Assembly (NCBI RefSeq): GCF_003950295.1
Contig: NZ_RHNP01000004.1
Location: 62,001 to 126,000, forward strand
DNA length: 64,000 bases
Reading direction: 5' to 3'
From: Loigolactobacillus iwatensis
Lineage (GTDB): Bacteria > Bacillota > Bacilli > Lactobacillales > Lactobacillaceae
A model generated the notes under the pieces. It saw only the letters and a list, made by a program, of their open reading frames with translations. It made no database searches and had not been told where the DNA came from. Of this stretch, positions 19,526-30,378 are shown one piece after another. The translations under genes were made by a program, and so were the position numbers. Each line of letters opens with the position of its first letter. Position 1 is the first letter of the stretch.

Positions 19526-20695
19526 ATGAAACACGTTTATTTAGATAATGCCGCGACAACACCAATGGCGCCTGAGGTTATCCAGGTAATGACGGAGCAA
19601 ATGCAGCAGAATTTTGGTAATGCTTCTAACATTCATTACTTTGGCCGCGCCGCGCGAAAGGTTTTGGATGATAGTCGACAAATTTTTGCCAAAAGTATCA
19701 ATGCTAACGAAAACGAAATTATGTTAACGAGCGGGGGTACTGAAAGCGATAATACGGCCGTGATGCAAACTGCTTTTAAACGGCAGAATCTAGGCAAACA
19801 CATTATTACGACGGCAATTGAACATGAGGCAATTTTAAAGCCACTGCAGTTTTTGGAAACACAAGGTTTTGAAGTGACTTATTTACCCGTTGATGAGGCC
19901 GGCCAGATTTCTTTAACCGATTTTAAGCAGGCCTTACGTCCAGATACCATTTTAGTGACAATTATGACCGGAAATAATGAGGTTGGTAGTCATATGCCAA
20001 TTCACGAAATTGGTGAAATCTTAAAAGATCATCAGGCTTGGTTCCATACAGATGCAGTTCAGGCCTATGGACTATTAGATATTGACGTTCAACGTGATCA
20101 CATTGACTTACTTTCAGTTTCGGCTCATAAGCTTAATGGGCCGAAGTTATTAGGTTTCTTGTACCGGCGGGAGGGCGTTAATTTCCCTAGTTTTATTAAG
20201 GGTGGCGATCAAGAAGATAAACGCCGGGCCGGTACTGAAAATATTCCGGCCATTGCAGGCTTTGCGAAGGCCGTCCAGTTAGATACAACAACTGAAAAAC
20301 AAAAACGCCAGAAGCGCTATGCTGGCTTTAAACAACAGATTATTACCGGGCTAAAGCAGAACCAAGTAGCATTTGCTGTCAATGGTGGCCTGGAGCCAAC
20401 AAATTTACAACACGTTTTAAATTTATGGATTAAGGGCGTTTCAACTTACGTTTTACAAATGAACCTGGATCTTGCAGGTTTTGCCATTTCTGGTGGCTCA
20501 GCTTGTACTGCCGGCAGCCTTGAACCATCCCATGTTTTAACGGCGATGTATGGTAAAGCGAGTCCGCGGGTTGAAGAATCGATTCGAATTAGCTTTGGTA
20601 AGGACAATACAGCTGCAGAAATTGATGCATTTGTTACAACCTTAGTTAAAATTATTGCGCGGGTAAAGCAAGAACCAAAGGTAGCAACAAATTAG
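19526..20695 (+). CDS. Cysteine desulfurase (IscS/NifS-like)
   Basis: PLP enzyme that removes sulfur from cysteine as an enzyme-bound persulfide. It shows the PLP lysine motif SAHKLNGPK around residue 200 and the catalytic cysteine loop GGSACTAGSLEPSHVL around 325. The frame opens at 19460, but the ribosome site AAAAGGAGA and family-like N-terminus MKHVYLDNAATTP place the start at ATG 19526 (389 residues). Proximity to mnmA suggests it is the dedicated sulfur donor for tRNA 2-thiouridine, as for YrvO in Bacillus. Confidence 0.93.
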   Translation: MKHVYLDNAATTPMAPEVIQVMTEQMQQNFGNASNIHYFGRAARKVLDDSRQIFAKSINANENEIMLTSGGTESDNTAVMQTAFKRQNLGKHIITTAIEHEAILKPLQFLETQGFEVTYLPVDEAGQISLTDFKQALRPDTILVTIMTGNNEVGSHMPIHEIGEILKDHQAWFHTDAVQAYGLLDIDVQRDHIDLLSVSAHKLNGPKLLGFLYRREGVNFPSFIKGGDQEDKRRAGTENIPAIAGFAKAVQLDTTTEKQKRQKRYAGFKQQIITGLKQNQVAFAVNGGLEPTNLQHVLNLWIKGVSTYVLQMNLDLAGFAISGGSACTAGSLEPSHVLTAMYGKASPRVEESIRISFGKDNTAAEIDAFVTTLVKIIARVKQEPKVATN

Positions 20696-20863
20696 CGGTA
20701 AGGATCATTTTATTCTTAGGACGCAAAAAAGAACTTTGGAGAGCCTAGTAAGTGTTATGTTTGTTGGTACAAATTTTCACACGCGGATAATTTGCCATTA
20801 TCTGTAAATTAGATTTTGGGGTTTACGAAAAAATATCATTGTGAACTTAGGAGGTTATTTAAA

Positions 20864-21208
20864 ATGGCTTTTTTGAAAACTGATAGCGTAAAGGGCGACT
20901 CAACCGTTTATGAGTTAAGCTCAGAAGTAAAACGCTATACATTAAGAGACGTTGGTTTCATGGAAAAAAAGAATGGCAGCTTCACTTTTGCCCGGCCGTT
21001 AGATCCAACGGCGCCGGTTAAACAAGCAATTAAGTTGAAAATCACTGTGGCCAAGGATTTGAGTGGTTTTACGATGTCCGTTACCACTGCCAATGGTTTG
21101 CAGCCAGTTGACATTTTTAAACGTCAGGATAGCGCGGAAAAAGTAGAACAATTCAATTTTATTGTTGCCGATTTAATTGAACGTAAAGTCATTCAGAAAA
21201 AAATTTAA
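20864..21208 (+). CDS. DUF1831 family protein
   Basis: A 114-residue cytoplasmic protein beginning MAFLKTDSVKGDSTVYEL and ending in a helix with a KVIQKKI tail. It fits the DUF1831 family, which is found mainly in Lactobacillales and has no established function. The start is ATG 20864 behind GGAGG; the longer frame from 20816 lacks a ribosome site. It lies between the cysteine desulfurase and mnmA, hinting at a role in sulfur transfer or tRNA thiolation. Confidence 0.82.
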   Translation: MAFLKTDSVKGDSTVYELSSEVKRYTLRDVGFMEKKNGSFTFARPLDPTAPVKQAIKLKITVAKDLSGFTMSVTTANGLQPVDIFKRQDSAEKVEQFNFIVADLIERKVIQKKI

Positions 21209-21225
21209 CCAATTATTTCAAGTGT

Positions 21226-21280
21226 AAGTAGTCACTGGTGATGAGCAAAAATAGTTCTCACTAGTAATTACTTATTTTTT
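21226..21280 (+). terminator. Terminator after the DUF1831 gene
   Basis: The 16-base arms at 21226-21241 and 21258-21273 pair with one mismatch and two wobbles, followed by a T run at 21275-21280. Confidence 0.75.
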
Positions 21281-21289
21281 GTTAGTTTC

Positions 21290-21317
21290 TTGCAATCTAA
21301 TGGTGGGTTGTTATAAT
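21290..21317 (+). promoter_or_regulatory. Sigma-A promoter of mnmA (extended -10)
   Basis: TTGCAA (21290-21295), a 16-base spacer and TATAAT (21312-21317) preceded by TG at the extended -10 position. The transcript would start about 60 bases before mnmA. Confidence 0.8.
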
Positions 21318-21371
21318 AAAAGTTACTGAATTAAGCGACCTTCAAATCGTGGATTTTCAGAATCTATTTGA

Positions 21372-22514
<1,143 letters not shown>

Positions 22515-22521
22515 TTTGCGG

Positions 22522-22554
22522 AAGAGTTGGGACTAAATGCCCTGCTCTTTTTTA
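22522..22554 (+). terminator. Terminator after mnmA
   Basis: AAGAG (22522-22526) and GGG (22529-22531) pair with CCC (22540-22542) and CTCTT (22545-22549), followed by T residues. Confidence 0.65.
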
Positions 22555-22633
22555 TTTTGCAAACGGACTTCCCCTTGAATTTACTGGTCTAATTAAGCAT
22601 AATGTAGGAAAGGTAGTTAAGGAGTCCGAAAAA

Positions 22634-23293
22634 TTGACTAAATTATATTTTATTCGTCATGGCAAAACGCAGTGGAATTTAGAAGGACGTTACCAAGGGG
22701 CGCACGGCGATTCGCCTTTACTCAAAGAAAGTTATACTGGGATTAAGGATTTGGCGGGATTTCTAGCCCCCCTTCATTTCAATCGAATTTATAGTAGTCC
22801 GTTGTTACGTGCAAAAACAACGGCCTTAGAACTTGATCGTCTTTTGCCAGGTAATATTCCAGTTACGATAGACGATCGGTTACGTGAATTTAATTTAGGC
22901 CAAATGGAAGGGATGCAGTTTACGGAAGTTGAAAAGAATTTTCCCCAAGAACTACATGCATTTCGGTATGCACCGGCAGACTATAATCCTAAAAATATTG
23001 CCGGCGAGAATTTTCCTGATTTGATTAAACGAATGCAACCAGCTATTCGCGAAATTGTTGCCCAAGATAATGGGCACGGGCAATATCTTATTGTCAGTCA
23101 CGGAGCTGCTTTAACGGCGTTGATTCAATCATTATTAGGAACGCCAATTGCCGATATGCGTAAAAATGGCGGTTTATCAAACACTAGCGTCACAACAATT
23201 GAAACAACGGATAGTGGTGAGTCTTACCAGTTGCTTAAATGGAATGATACACACTATCTTCAAAAGAAATTAGATCCGACCGATACAATTTAG
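22634..23293 (+). CDS. Histidine phosphatase (phosphoglycerate mutase-like) family protein
   Basis: A 219-residue member of the histidine phosphatase superfamily. The phosphohistidine loop reads YFIRHGKTQWN and the second catalytic histidine is in LIVSHGAALTALI. The broad family includes cofactor-dependent phosphoglycerate mutases and many phosphatases; this short single-domain form resembles the GpmB/PhoE group, so the substrate is open. The start is TTG 22634 with TTAAGGAG upstream. It forms an operon with the TPR gene and recD2. Confidence 0.88.
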   Translation: MTKLYFIRHGKTQWNLEGRYQGAHGDSPLLKESYTGIKDLAGFLAPLHFNRIYSSPLLRAKTTALELDRLLPGNIPVTIDDRLREFNLGQMEGMQFTEVEKNFPQELHAFRYAPADYNPKNIAGENFPDLIKRMQPAIREIVAQDNGHGQYLIVSHGAALTALIQSLLGTPIADMRKNGGLSNTSVTTIETTDSGESYQLLKWNDTHYLQKKLDPTDTI

Positions 23294-23301
23294 GTGATTA
23301 A

Positions 23302-23967
23302 ATGAATAAAAAAATTAAAGCATTATGGCAAAAAGGAGACCAACAAGGGGCGGTTAAGGCTCTTGTTGTGGCAATTGATCATGATCCGACCAACGTTGAT
23401 AATTATTTACAGTTGGCCGCTTTTTTGGTTGTTTTAAAAGATTATACGCAGGCCGAAAAATTAATTTTAACTGCTCTGCAACGTTTTCCAGATAATCAAG
23501 ATCTAAAATATAGTTTAGGGACCATTTATTATTCTGCGGGTAAGTACGACCAAGCACTGGAGCAGTTTCAACACTTAACTTTGAAGCGTCTAAAGAACGA
23601 TCAGTTGTATATGTTGGCGTCAACTTATCAGGCGAAACAGGATTATGCTCGGGCGTTGGCATTTGCTCTAACGGCGCAGCAGGCGCAACCAAGGCAAAAG
23701 GATGCCAATCTGTTAGTTGGTGATTTATGGCTGGCTTTAGGCAAATTTAAGCAGGCTGAAACCTACTATAAAAAGGCGCTGGCAAGTGCACCAGAAGATG
23801 CTGCCGCTAATTTTAAGAGCGGTTTGGCGGCATTAGCGCTTGGTGATTCGGAGAATAATGCTTATTTTATTAAGGCTAAAGAATTAGACGCCACTTATTT
23901 TGCAAAAGAAAAGCATCAATTAATTGATATTGAACGTTATTTAACCGCAGATAAAGAACACAAATAG
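23302..23967 (+). CDS. Tetratricopeptide repeat protein
   Basis: A 221-residue soluble protein built of about five TPR units, for example the helix pairs around NYLQLAAFLVVLKDYTQAEK, DLKYSLGTIYYSAGKYDQAL and ANLLVGDLWLALGKFKQAET. TPR arrays mediate protein contacts; the partner is unknown. It starts 8 bases after the phosphatase gene and ends 11 bases before recD2, an arrangement I recall as common in lactobacilli. Confidence 0.9.
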   Translation: MNKKIKALWQKGDQQGAVKALVVAIDHDPTNVDNYLQLAAFLVVLKDYTQAEKLILTALQRFPDNQDLKYSLGTIYYSAGKYDQALEQFQHLTLKRLKNDQLYMLASTYQAKQDYARALAFALTAQQAQPRQKDANLLVGDLWLALGKFKQAETYYKKALASAPEDAAANFKSGLAALALGDSENNAYFIKAKELDATYFAKEKHQLIDIERYLTADKEHK

Positions 23968-23978
23968 TAGGAGGCAGT

Positions 23979-26483
23979 ATGGCTGAGGAGTTAGCACTTT
24001 TTGATGAAGATGAAAAACCGAATATTGTTGGTAAGGTGAGTGCCATCTTTTTCCAAAATGCCACGAATTTTTTCAAGGTTTTACTAGTCAAGGTAACTGA
24101 GGCTAATTTTGATTGGCACGAGGATGAAATTGTCGTAACTGGTAGTTTTGGTGAAATTAAAGAGGAAGAAACTTACCAATTTTTTGGAAAGTTAGTGACC
24201 CACCCGAAGTACGGCCAACAATTTCAGGCAGAAAATTACCAATTGAATAAGCCCACAACTACAGAAGGACTGATTGCCTATTTGTCTAGTGATCACTTTG
24301 CGGGTATTGGTAAAAAAACGGCTGAAAAAATTGTCACAACATTGGGGACTGACGCAATTAACAAGATTTTACAGGATAGTTCAGTGTTGGCACCCTTAGG
24401 TCTGAACCAAAAGAAAATCACTGCATTAGTGACCGAATTATCCGAAAATAACGGGATGGATCAGATTATTATTGGCCTGAATGGCTATGGCTTTGGAAGT
24501 CAGCTGGCTTACTCAATTTATGAACGTTACCAGCAAGATACTCTGAAAATTATTACGGAAAATCCATATCAATTAGTTGCGGATATTGCTGGAATCGGTT
24601 TTAAAAAAGCGGACAACATTGCTGCTAAACAAGGGTTTGCGGCGGATGCGCCTGAACGTATTCAAGCGGCCATTTTACAGGAAATTACAGAATTGGCACA
24701 AACTAATGGTGATACCTATACGACCGCAAAGCCACTATTAACGGCCAGCTTGCGGTTACTTGAAGAGAGTCGTAATCAATCGATCGATCCTGAGACAATC
24801 GCCCAACAGTTGGTTGAATTGGCTAATCAGGGGAAAATTGTTGGTGAAGAAAATCGAATTTATTTAAAATCACTTTACAACGCCGAGTGGCAAATTGCAG
24901 AACATTTATTAAAACTTGAGAAGAAACAAGACCCAATTAGCTACCCCGGTCGTGATTTAGATAAAGAAATTCGCCGGATTGAAAAATTATTTGGAATTCA
25001 GTATGGTGCGTCACAGATTGCAACGATAAAAATGGCGCTAACCAACCGTGTCTTTTTACTAACTGGCGGCCCTGGAACGGGTAAAACAACCATTATTAAT
25101 GCGATTGTAACGCTATTTGGTGAGCTAAACGGCTTGTCGCTAGATCAGGCTGATTATAAGGATAAGCCGTTTCCCGTTTTATTGGCGGCTCCAACTGGGC
25201 GTGCCGCCAAAAGAATGAGTGAAACAACTGATCTGCCGGCCAGCACAATTCATCGTTTATTAGGCCTAAATGGGCGTGAAACCAATCCAGATATCGCAAC
25301 TAAGGATTTAGAAGGTGGGTTATTAATTATTGACGAAATGTCAATGGTGGACACCTATCTTTTTCGAATGTTGATTCATGCTGTTCCTAGTACGATGCAG
25401 GTTATTTTGGTTGGTGATAAAGATCAGTTACCTTCAGTTGGTCCAGGACAAGTTTTCTATGATTTATTGACTAGTGGCGTTTTACCAGAAAATGAATTAA
25501 CCGAAATTTACCGGCAAGATGATCAGTCTTCGATTATACCTTTGGCCCACGCTATTAAAGAAGGTAAGTTGCCCGCTGATTTTTCTGAAAATAAAGTTGA
25601 TCGTTCTTTCATTGCTTGTAATGCTTATCAAGTTGATTCAGTAATTTCACAAGTTGTTACTCGGGCGAAAACTAAGGGCTTTACAACTAAGGACATTCAA
25701 GTTCTGGCACCGATGTACCGTGGGGCTGCCGGAATTAATAAATTAAATATTGATGTTCAAAAGATCTTAAATCCAATGACCAAAAATCATAAAAAAGAAG
25801 TTAGCTTTCGTGATCAAACTTTTCGAATTGGAGATAAGGTTTTACACTTAGTCAATAGCCCGGAACAAAATGTTTTTAATGGTGATATTGGTGAGGTCGT
25901 TAGTATTCAATACGCTAAAGATAAAGGTAATGAAGATAAGACTGATAAGATGACGATTCAGTTTGATGCAACGGAGGTGACGTATGGTCGCAACGACTGG
26001 AGTAAATTGACCTTGGCCTTTTGTACATCAATTCATAAGGCGCAAGGTAGTGAATTCACCATGGTTATTTTACCAATGGTTCACCAGTACCAGCGGATGT
26101 TACAGCGTAACTTACTGTATACAGCAGTTACGCGGGCAGAAAAGCTATTAATTTTGGTGGGGGAAAAGCAGGCTTTTTTAGATAGTGTCGCTCATGAATC
26201 AATTAATCGAAAGACGACACTAGCTAACCGACTAAAAGTTACGTTTGAGGGTACTGAAGTACCTTACGCTAAGGCCAACCTCATTAAGGATCAATCAACT
26301 GATTATCAACATGAGGTTTCAACTGATCAAGCAACAGTTTCTGAACCAGTAACAACTAAGTTACCGCAGGCAAAAGTACCAGCGGCCGATTATCATTTAA
26401 CGCCACAGTTAGTTGCGAGTGGCCAGATTGACCCAATGATTGGGATGAATGATGTGACACCGAAAATGTTTATGGATAATTAA
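23979..26483 (+). CDS. recD2: RecD2 family ATP-dependent DNA helicase
   Basis: 5'-3' superfamily 1B helicase that acts without RecBC and is implicated in mismatch and replication-fork repair. The long N-terminal extension of the RecD2 type carries helix-hairpin-helix units (FAGIGKKTAEKIV and IAGIGFKKADNIA). The helicase core has Walker A TGGPGTGKTT near residue 365, Walker B LLIIDEMSMVD, and late motifs IHKAQGSEF and AVTRAEKLL. At 834 residues it is of normal length. Its last four bases overlap the convergent lipid kinase gene. Confidence 0.95.
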   Translation: MAEELALFDEDEKPNIVGKVSAIFFQNATNFFKVLLVKVTEANFDWHEDEIVVTGSFGEIKEEETYQFFGKLVTHPKYGQQFQAENYQLNKPTTTEGLIAYLSSDHFAGIGKKTAEKIVTTLGTDAINKILQDSSVLAPLGLNQKKITALVTELSENNGMDQIIIGLNGYGFGSQLAYSIYERYQQDTLKIITENPYQLVADIAGIGFKKADNIAAKQGFAADAPERIQAAILQEITELAQTNGDTYTTAKPLLTASLRLLEESRNQSIDPETIAQQLVELANQGKIVGEENRIYLKSLYNAEWQIAEHLLKLEKKQDPISYPGRDLDKEIRRIEKLFGIQYGASQIATIKMALTNRVFLLTGGPGTGKTTIINAIVTLFGELNGLSLDQADYKDKPFPVLLAAPTGRAAKRMSETTDLPASTIHRLLGLNGRETNPDIATKDLEGGLLIIDEMSMVDTYLFRMLIHAVPSTMQVILVGDKDQLPSVGPGQVFYDLLTSGVLPENELTEIYRQDDQSSIIPLAHAIKEGKLPADFSENKVDRSFIACNAYQVDSVISQVVTRAKTKGFTTKDIQVLAPMYRGAAGINKLNIDVQKILNPMTKNHKKEVSFRDQTFRIGDKVLHLVNSPEQNVFNGDIGEVVSIQYAKDKGNEDKTDKMTIQFDATEVTYGRNDWSKLTLAFCTSIHKAQGSEFTMVILPMVHQYQRMLQRNLLYTAVTRAEKLLILVGEKQAFLDSVAHESINRKTTLANRLKVTFEGTEVPYAKANLIKDQSTDYQHEVSTDQATVSEPVTTKLPQAKVPAADYHLTPQLVASGQIDPMIGMNDVTPKMFMDN

Positions 26484-27421
26484 CGATATAAAAAGCGTTG
26501 ATGGCGGACATCGAAAGTAATATCAAACGCACGCTTACCCATATTTTCACCATCGGCCTGTCCAAATTCGGCGCTGGCAGTCTGAATACGTAATTTTTCT
26601 GCTTTAAAATGGTGTACTGCCTTAAAATGCGTGTGTAAATGAAGAAACATCATGATGAATAAAAAGATGAAGTAAAGGGTGTTTACGCGCTCCATAACAA
26701 CGAGGTCTAATTTATGATCGTGCATTGAAGCGGAAGGCATAATTGGAACCCCGCCTCCAAAGTAAGGATGATTAGTCGTTGTGACTAAAAATGCTCGTTT
26801 AAATTCGGTGGTTGTTTGCTGACTGGTGATTTTAACTGGAAAAGCTTGTTGCCGAAAAAAGGTACCAACAAGGGAAACAATGTAGGCTAATGAACCTAAA
26901 TGATATTTATTTAGGTAACGTTTTGAAGGGGCCCGATTAGTTGCGTGAACAACAGCTGCATCAAAACCGATTCCAATATTATTCATGAAAAAGCCATGTT
27001 CATGCGCTAAATCTTCCTGATAATGACCAACATCAAACGTACGTGGGTGCTGTACCTTTAGTAGTTGTTCTAATGCATGCAGTGGCTGGCGGGAAATACC
27101 GGCACCACGAGCAAAATCATTCCCAGAACCACAAGGAATGTAGGCCAAAATGATTGTATTCTCAGGGATCCGTTGAAGACCGTTGAGTGCTTCATGAAGG
27201 GTACCGTCGCCGCCAACCACAATTAGAATTGTGTCAGCAGGAGCTTCTTGTGCCAATTTATAAGCCAGTTTGGTTGCGTGGCCAGGATATTCAGTTCGGT
27301 ATAATTGGTAATTAATTAAATGTTGATTTAAACGTTGCGCAAGCTTCGGCCAGGCTTCTTTACTTTGACCGCCACCAGCAAATTCATTCAATAAAACAAC
27401 GTAATTTTTCGTGCTGGGCAC
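26480..27421 (-). CDS. Diacylglycerol/lipid kinase family protein
   Basis: A 313-residue protein with the DAGK catalytic fold: VGGDGTLHEALNGL (about residues 74-87) and PCGSGNDFARG (about 105). Firmicutes relatives (DgkB, YegS type) phosphorylate diacylglycerol or related lipids to recycle phospholipid. The start is GTG 27421 with AAGGAG 9 bases upstream. Its 3' end overlaps recD2 by 4 bases on the opposite strand, leaving no room for a bidirectional terminator. Confidence 0.92.
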   Translation of the reverse strand: MPSTKNYVVLLNEFAGGGQSKEAWPKLAQRLNQHLINYQLYRTEYPGHATKLAYKLAQEAPADTILIVVGGDGTLHEALNGLQRIPENTIILAYIPCGSGNDFARGAGISRQPLHALEQLLKVQHPRTFDVGHYQEDLAHEHGFFMNNIGIGFDAAVVHATNRAPSKRYLNKYHLGSLAYIVSLVGTFFRQQAFPVKITSQQTTTEFKRAFLVTTTNHPYFGGGVPIMPSASMHDHKLDLVVMERVNTLYFIFLFIMMFLHLHTHFKAVHHFKAEKLRIQTASAEFGQADGENMGKRAFDITFDVRHQRFLYR

Positions 27422-27523
27422 TACGAATCACTCCTTAATAAGCAATAAGTCTATTATATCGGTGTTATTCAAATTGACAAGCAAAAGTTGTGTGTTTACT
27501 CAAAGTTATTTTTTTAACGGAAA

Positions 27524-27583
27524 AAAGGACAAAAAAAGTGTGGTGCGCGGGATAATTAGTCTCATCCCGCGCACCACACTTTT
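27524..27583 (-). terminator. Strong terminator after rnjA
   Basis: A perfect 20-base-pair GC-rich stem (27534-27553 with 27564-27583, 10-base loop) lies 3 bases beyond the rnjA stop. On the minus strand it is followed by a T-rich run (27524-27533). The plus strand side is also A/T flanked. Confidence 0.93.
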
Positions 27584-27586
27584 AGT

Positions 27587-29269
27587 TTAGACAGTAACCA
27601 ACATAGGTAAAATCATTGGGTGTCGCTCAGTCTTTTCAAATAAGAATTCTTGCAAATCATCTGTAATGGCTTCGCGAAGCATATTTTCAGTAACAGTATC
27701 GTTATTATTAAAAACGTTCTTCATTACGTGAAAAATACGCTTTTGGCCTTGATTGATCAATTCACCAGATTCACGCATATAGACGAAACCACGTGATAGG
27801 ATATCCGGACCAGCCAAAATCTCTTGTTTCTTTAGATTAATTGTCGCAACAACAATCACAATGCCTTCTTCCGAGAGCACTTGCCGATCGTGTAAAACAA
27901 CATTGCCAATATCACCAACGCCACTACCATCAACGTAAACGTCACCGGCATTAAAGTGACCAGCAATTCGCGCCGAATCGCTAGTTAGCGCAAGCACATC
28001 ACCATTTTGAAGGATGTAAGTATGATCCTTAGGGACGTGTGTTTGTTGAGCTAGTTCGGTGTGGATTTTTTGCATTCGGTATTCACCGTGGACTGGCATA
28101 AAGAATTTCGGTTTCATGAGCCGTAGCATTAATTTCTGATCTTCCTGGCCACCATGACCAGAAGTATGAACATTATTAACCTTGCCGTGGATAACAGTAG
28201 CGCCAGCCTCAGACAATTCGTTAATAACGTGATTGACGCTAAGTGTGTTACCAGGAATTGGATTACTAGAAAAGACGACTGTATCACCAGGTTGAATGGA
28301 GATTTGCCGGTGGGTACCGTTAGCAATTCGACTTAAAGCGGCCATTGGTTCACCTTGCGAGCCGGTGCAAAGAATCATAAGTTCGCTGGCAGGTAGTTGG
28401 TTGATTTGGTTACCTTCAACGAGAACATCATCAGGAATATCTAAATAACCAAGATCAGTTCCGTTGACAATGGCATTTTGCATTGAACGGCCAAAAACAG
28501 CAATTTTCCGACCATTTTTCATGGCGGCATCTGCTGCTTCTTTAATTCGTGAAATATTTGAAGCAAAAGTAGCAAATATAATTCGGCCATCAATTTGATC
28601 AAAAATGTGCCGAATTGATGTTTCTACAAACCGTTCAGATTTGGTAAAGCTAGGAACTTCAGCGTTGGTGCTGTCAGACATTAAACACAAAACACCATCG
28701 CCACCAAGTTTAGCCATCTTTTGAAAATTTGGTGCAGGCTGATCGCCAACTGGTGTTAGATCAAACTTGAAATCACCAGTTTCAACAATTGTTCCTTGCG
28801 GTGTTTTGACTGCAACCCCAAGTGTATCGGGAATTGAATGTGTTGTCCGGAAGAAAGAAACACTTGTTTTGCGGAATTTTAGAACAGTGTCTTCATTAAT
28901 TTCGTGTAGATCTGCGTCCTTCAATAAGCCACGTTCTTCCAATTTACCCCGAATTAAGGCAAGTGCCAATGGTCCAGCATAAATTGGGACGTTGATTTGT
29001 TGTAACAAGAAGGGAATACCACCAATATGATCTTCGTGACCATGGGTGATGACTAATGCCTTAATTTTGGGTAAATTAGCGATAGCATACGAAAAATCAG
29101 GAATAACGTAATCAATTCCTAATAATTCATCTTCCGGAAATTTGATACCACAATCAACTAAAATAATTTCGTCTTGAAATTGAATACCGTACATGTTTTT
29201 ACCAATTTCGCCTAGGCCCCCCATGGCAAAAACGGCGGTTTCATTATTCTTGACGTTCAGTTTTTTCAT
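27587..29269 (-). CDS. rnjA: Ribonuclease J1
   Basis: Metallo-beta-lactamase/beta-CASP RNase with endo- and 5'-3' exonuclease activity, central to mRNA decay and rRNA maturation. The catalytic metal motif HGHEDHIGG is intact (about residues 76-84), with SGHGGQEDQ and PVHGEYRM further on. At 560 residues it is normal. Its ATG (29267-29269) lies inside the end of rpoY, overlapping 26 bases, so expression is probably coupled. The second paralogue at 49786 has a degraded metal motif, which identifies this one as J1. Confidence 0.97.
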   Translation of the reverse strand: MKKLNVKNNETAVFAMGGLGEIGKNMYGIQFQDEIILVDCGIKFPEDELLGIDYVIPDFSYAIANLPKIKALVITHGHEDHIGGIPFLLQQINVPIYAGPLALALIRGKLEERGLLKDADLHEINEDTVLKFRKTSVSFFRTTHSIPDTLGVAVKTPQGTIVETGDFKFDLTPVGDQPAPNFQKMAKLGGDGVLCLMSDSTNAEVPSFTKSERFVETSIRHIFDQIDGRIIFATFASNISRIKEAADAAMKNGRKIAVFGRSMQNAIVNGTDLGYLDIPDDVLVEGNQINQLPASELMILCTGSQGEPMAALSRIANGTHRQISIQPGDTVVFSSNPIPGNTLSVNHVINELSEAGATVIHGKVNNVHTSGHGGQEDQKLMLRLMKPKFFMPVHGEYRMQKIHTELAQQTHVPKDHTYILQNGDVLALTSDSARIAGHFNAGDVYVDGSGVGDIGNVVLHDRQVLSEEGIVIVVATINLKKQEILAGPDILSRGFVYMRESGELINQGQKRIFHVMKNVFNNNDTVTENMLREAITDDLQEFLFEKTERHPMILPMLVTV

Positions 29270-29486
29270 TTACAGAAAACTCCGTTAATTTATAATTAGC
29301 ACTTTTTTGTTCGTAATCTAAATGATTACCATTGAGTTCCTGAATGAATTCAATGTTGTAGGGGGTATTACGTTCAATAATTGCACGTGCAGCAACAGCG
29401 CTATCGGCCTCTAAGTACAGTGTTTCTGTGCTTTCACGGCGCGGTGCGATGTCTTTGTCCTTCTGATACAATACTTTGTAAATCAT
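29244..29486 (-). CDS. rpoY: RNA polymerase epsilon subunit RpoY (DUF1447)
   Basis: An 80-residue small subunit of Firmicutes RNA polymerase. It begins [20 protein letters not shown] and contains the [17 protein letters not shown] segment typical of the YkzG/DUF1447 family. Being directly upstream of rnjA is conserved in Firmicutes. Its 3' end overlaps the rnjA start. A terminator-like hairpin lies in its leader (29526-29555). Confidence 0.94.
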   Translation of the reverse strand: MIYKVLYQKDKDIAPRRESTETLYLEADSAVAARAIIERNTPYNIEFIQELNGNHLDYEQKSANYKLTEFSVNEKTERQE

Positions 29487-29525
29487 AGAAATGATTCGCT
29501 CCTTTAAAATGTATTGGCTCTATTA

Positions 29526-29555
29526 AAAAGCCCACATTGCGGTGGGATTTTTAAC
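29526..29555 (-). terminator. Terminator-like hairpin in the rpoY-rnjA leader
   Basis: CCCAC (29531-29535) pairs with GTGGG (29542-29546), flanked by A and T runs that extend the stem. Read on the minus strand, the GC stem is followed by a T run and lies about 40 bases before the rpoY start, so it may act as an attenuator. It could also be a relic or a plus-strand structure. Confidence 0.5.
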
Positions 29556-29690
29556 GGCGATTTAATTGTCAAAATGACCGAACAAATGGTTGTAGAAACA
29601 ACATGTGACCTAAGTTTAGCATAATTCACTTTATAAGTATACAAACCACGCACGTCGATTTTTTAGCGGACTTGTTTGTGGTAAAGTAAC

Positions 29691-29696
29691 TATAAT
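29691..29696 (+). promoter_or_regulatory. -10 element upstream of the 29725 gene
   Basis: A consensus TATAAT 28 bases before the start codon. No good -35 hexamer is seen at the expected distance. Confidence 0.4.
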
Positions 29697-29724
29697 AACT
29701 AAACTAATGAAAGAGGTCTCGTAA

Positions 29725-30243
29725 ATGAATATTATCGTTATAGTAGTTTTTATTGTGCTTATCCTATTACTAGGCGGTGGACTCTTTGTATTACGTCGTT
29801 TGCGTCGAAATCGTGCATTACGAATACTGCAAGCAAATGGTCAGCAAACAACTGATGAGGTTGTTACGGTTAGTTTAGCGCAGTTACAAAGTAAAGAACA
29901 AGTGGCACTTCAATTTGATCCCCAAACGCAACGGGCCAGTTCGGAGCTTGCGGCCGATATTTGGGGTCGAGGTGTTCTTTTATTTGAGTATCATTTTGAA
30001 GTGGCACAACTAAAGAAAGATCAATTGGCCTCAATTAGCGATCAGTTTGAGGCTGATTTAAACGAAATTGCTCAGGCGGAAGGATTAAAGGCCATTGATA
30101 CACGGTATCCCGTTTTTGTTGTATCCGATATGTGGTTATTTAAAGGGCAATTACATTTTGATATTGCCTATTTGATTAATCAGGGAACCGTGAACTACAT
30201 TAAGGATATGCGTAAACTAAGTGTTGAAAAAGGGACTAATTAG
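29725..30243 (+). CDS. Membrane-anchored protein of unknown function
   Basis: A 172-residue protein with one N-terminal hydrophobic helix (about residues 2-23) followed by an arginine-rich RRLRRNRALR stretch. By the positive-inside rule the roughly 150-residue soluble domain is probably cytoplasmic. That domain has alternating strand-like and helical segments and no motif I recognise. It is transcribed alone, divergently from rpoY-rnjA and convergently with def. The start is ATG after AAAGAGG. Confidence 0.75.
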   Translation: MNIIVIVVFIVLILLLGGGLFVLRRLRRNRALRILQANGQQTTDEVVTVSLAQLQSKEQVALQFDPQTQRASSELAADIWGRGVLLFEYHFEVAQLKKDQLASISDQFEADLNEIAQAEGLKAIDTRYPVFVVSDMWLFKGQLHFDIAYLINQGTVNYIKDMRKLSVEKGTN

Positions 30244-30263
30244 CAGTTGTTTAAAGCAAGGAA

Positions 30264-30319
30264 AAATAAAAGCGAGGCCGTGCCATAATTTACTTATGGC
30301 AGCAGTCGCGCTTTTATTT
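30264..30319. terminator. Bidirectional terminator between the 29725 gene and def
   Basis: AAATAAAAGCG (30264-30274) pairs with CGCTTTTATTT (30309-30319), with an inner GCCATAA/TTATGGC stem. A and T runs on both sides let it serve both convergent genes. Confidence 0.85.
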
Positions 30320-30378
30320 AATCGTAAGAACCAATCGGTGTGATTGGTAATCTTAAAAGTTAGTATAGCGAAGTTTAG

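Noticed and set aside
23354-23692. 112-codon minus-strand frame within the TPR gene
   Set aside because: Antisense shadow of a well-supported gene; no ribosome site and no recognisable protein pattern.
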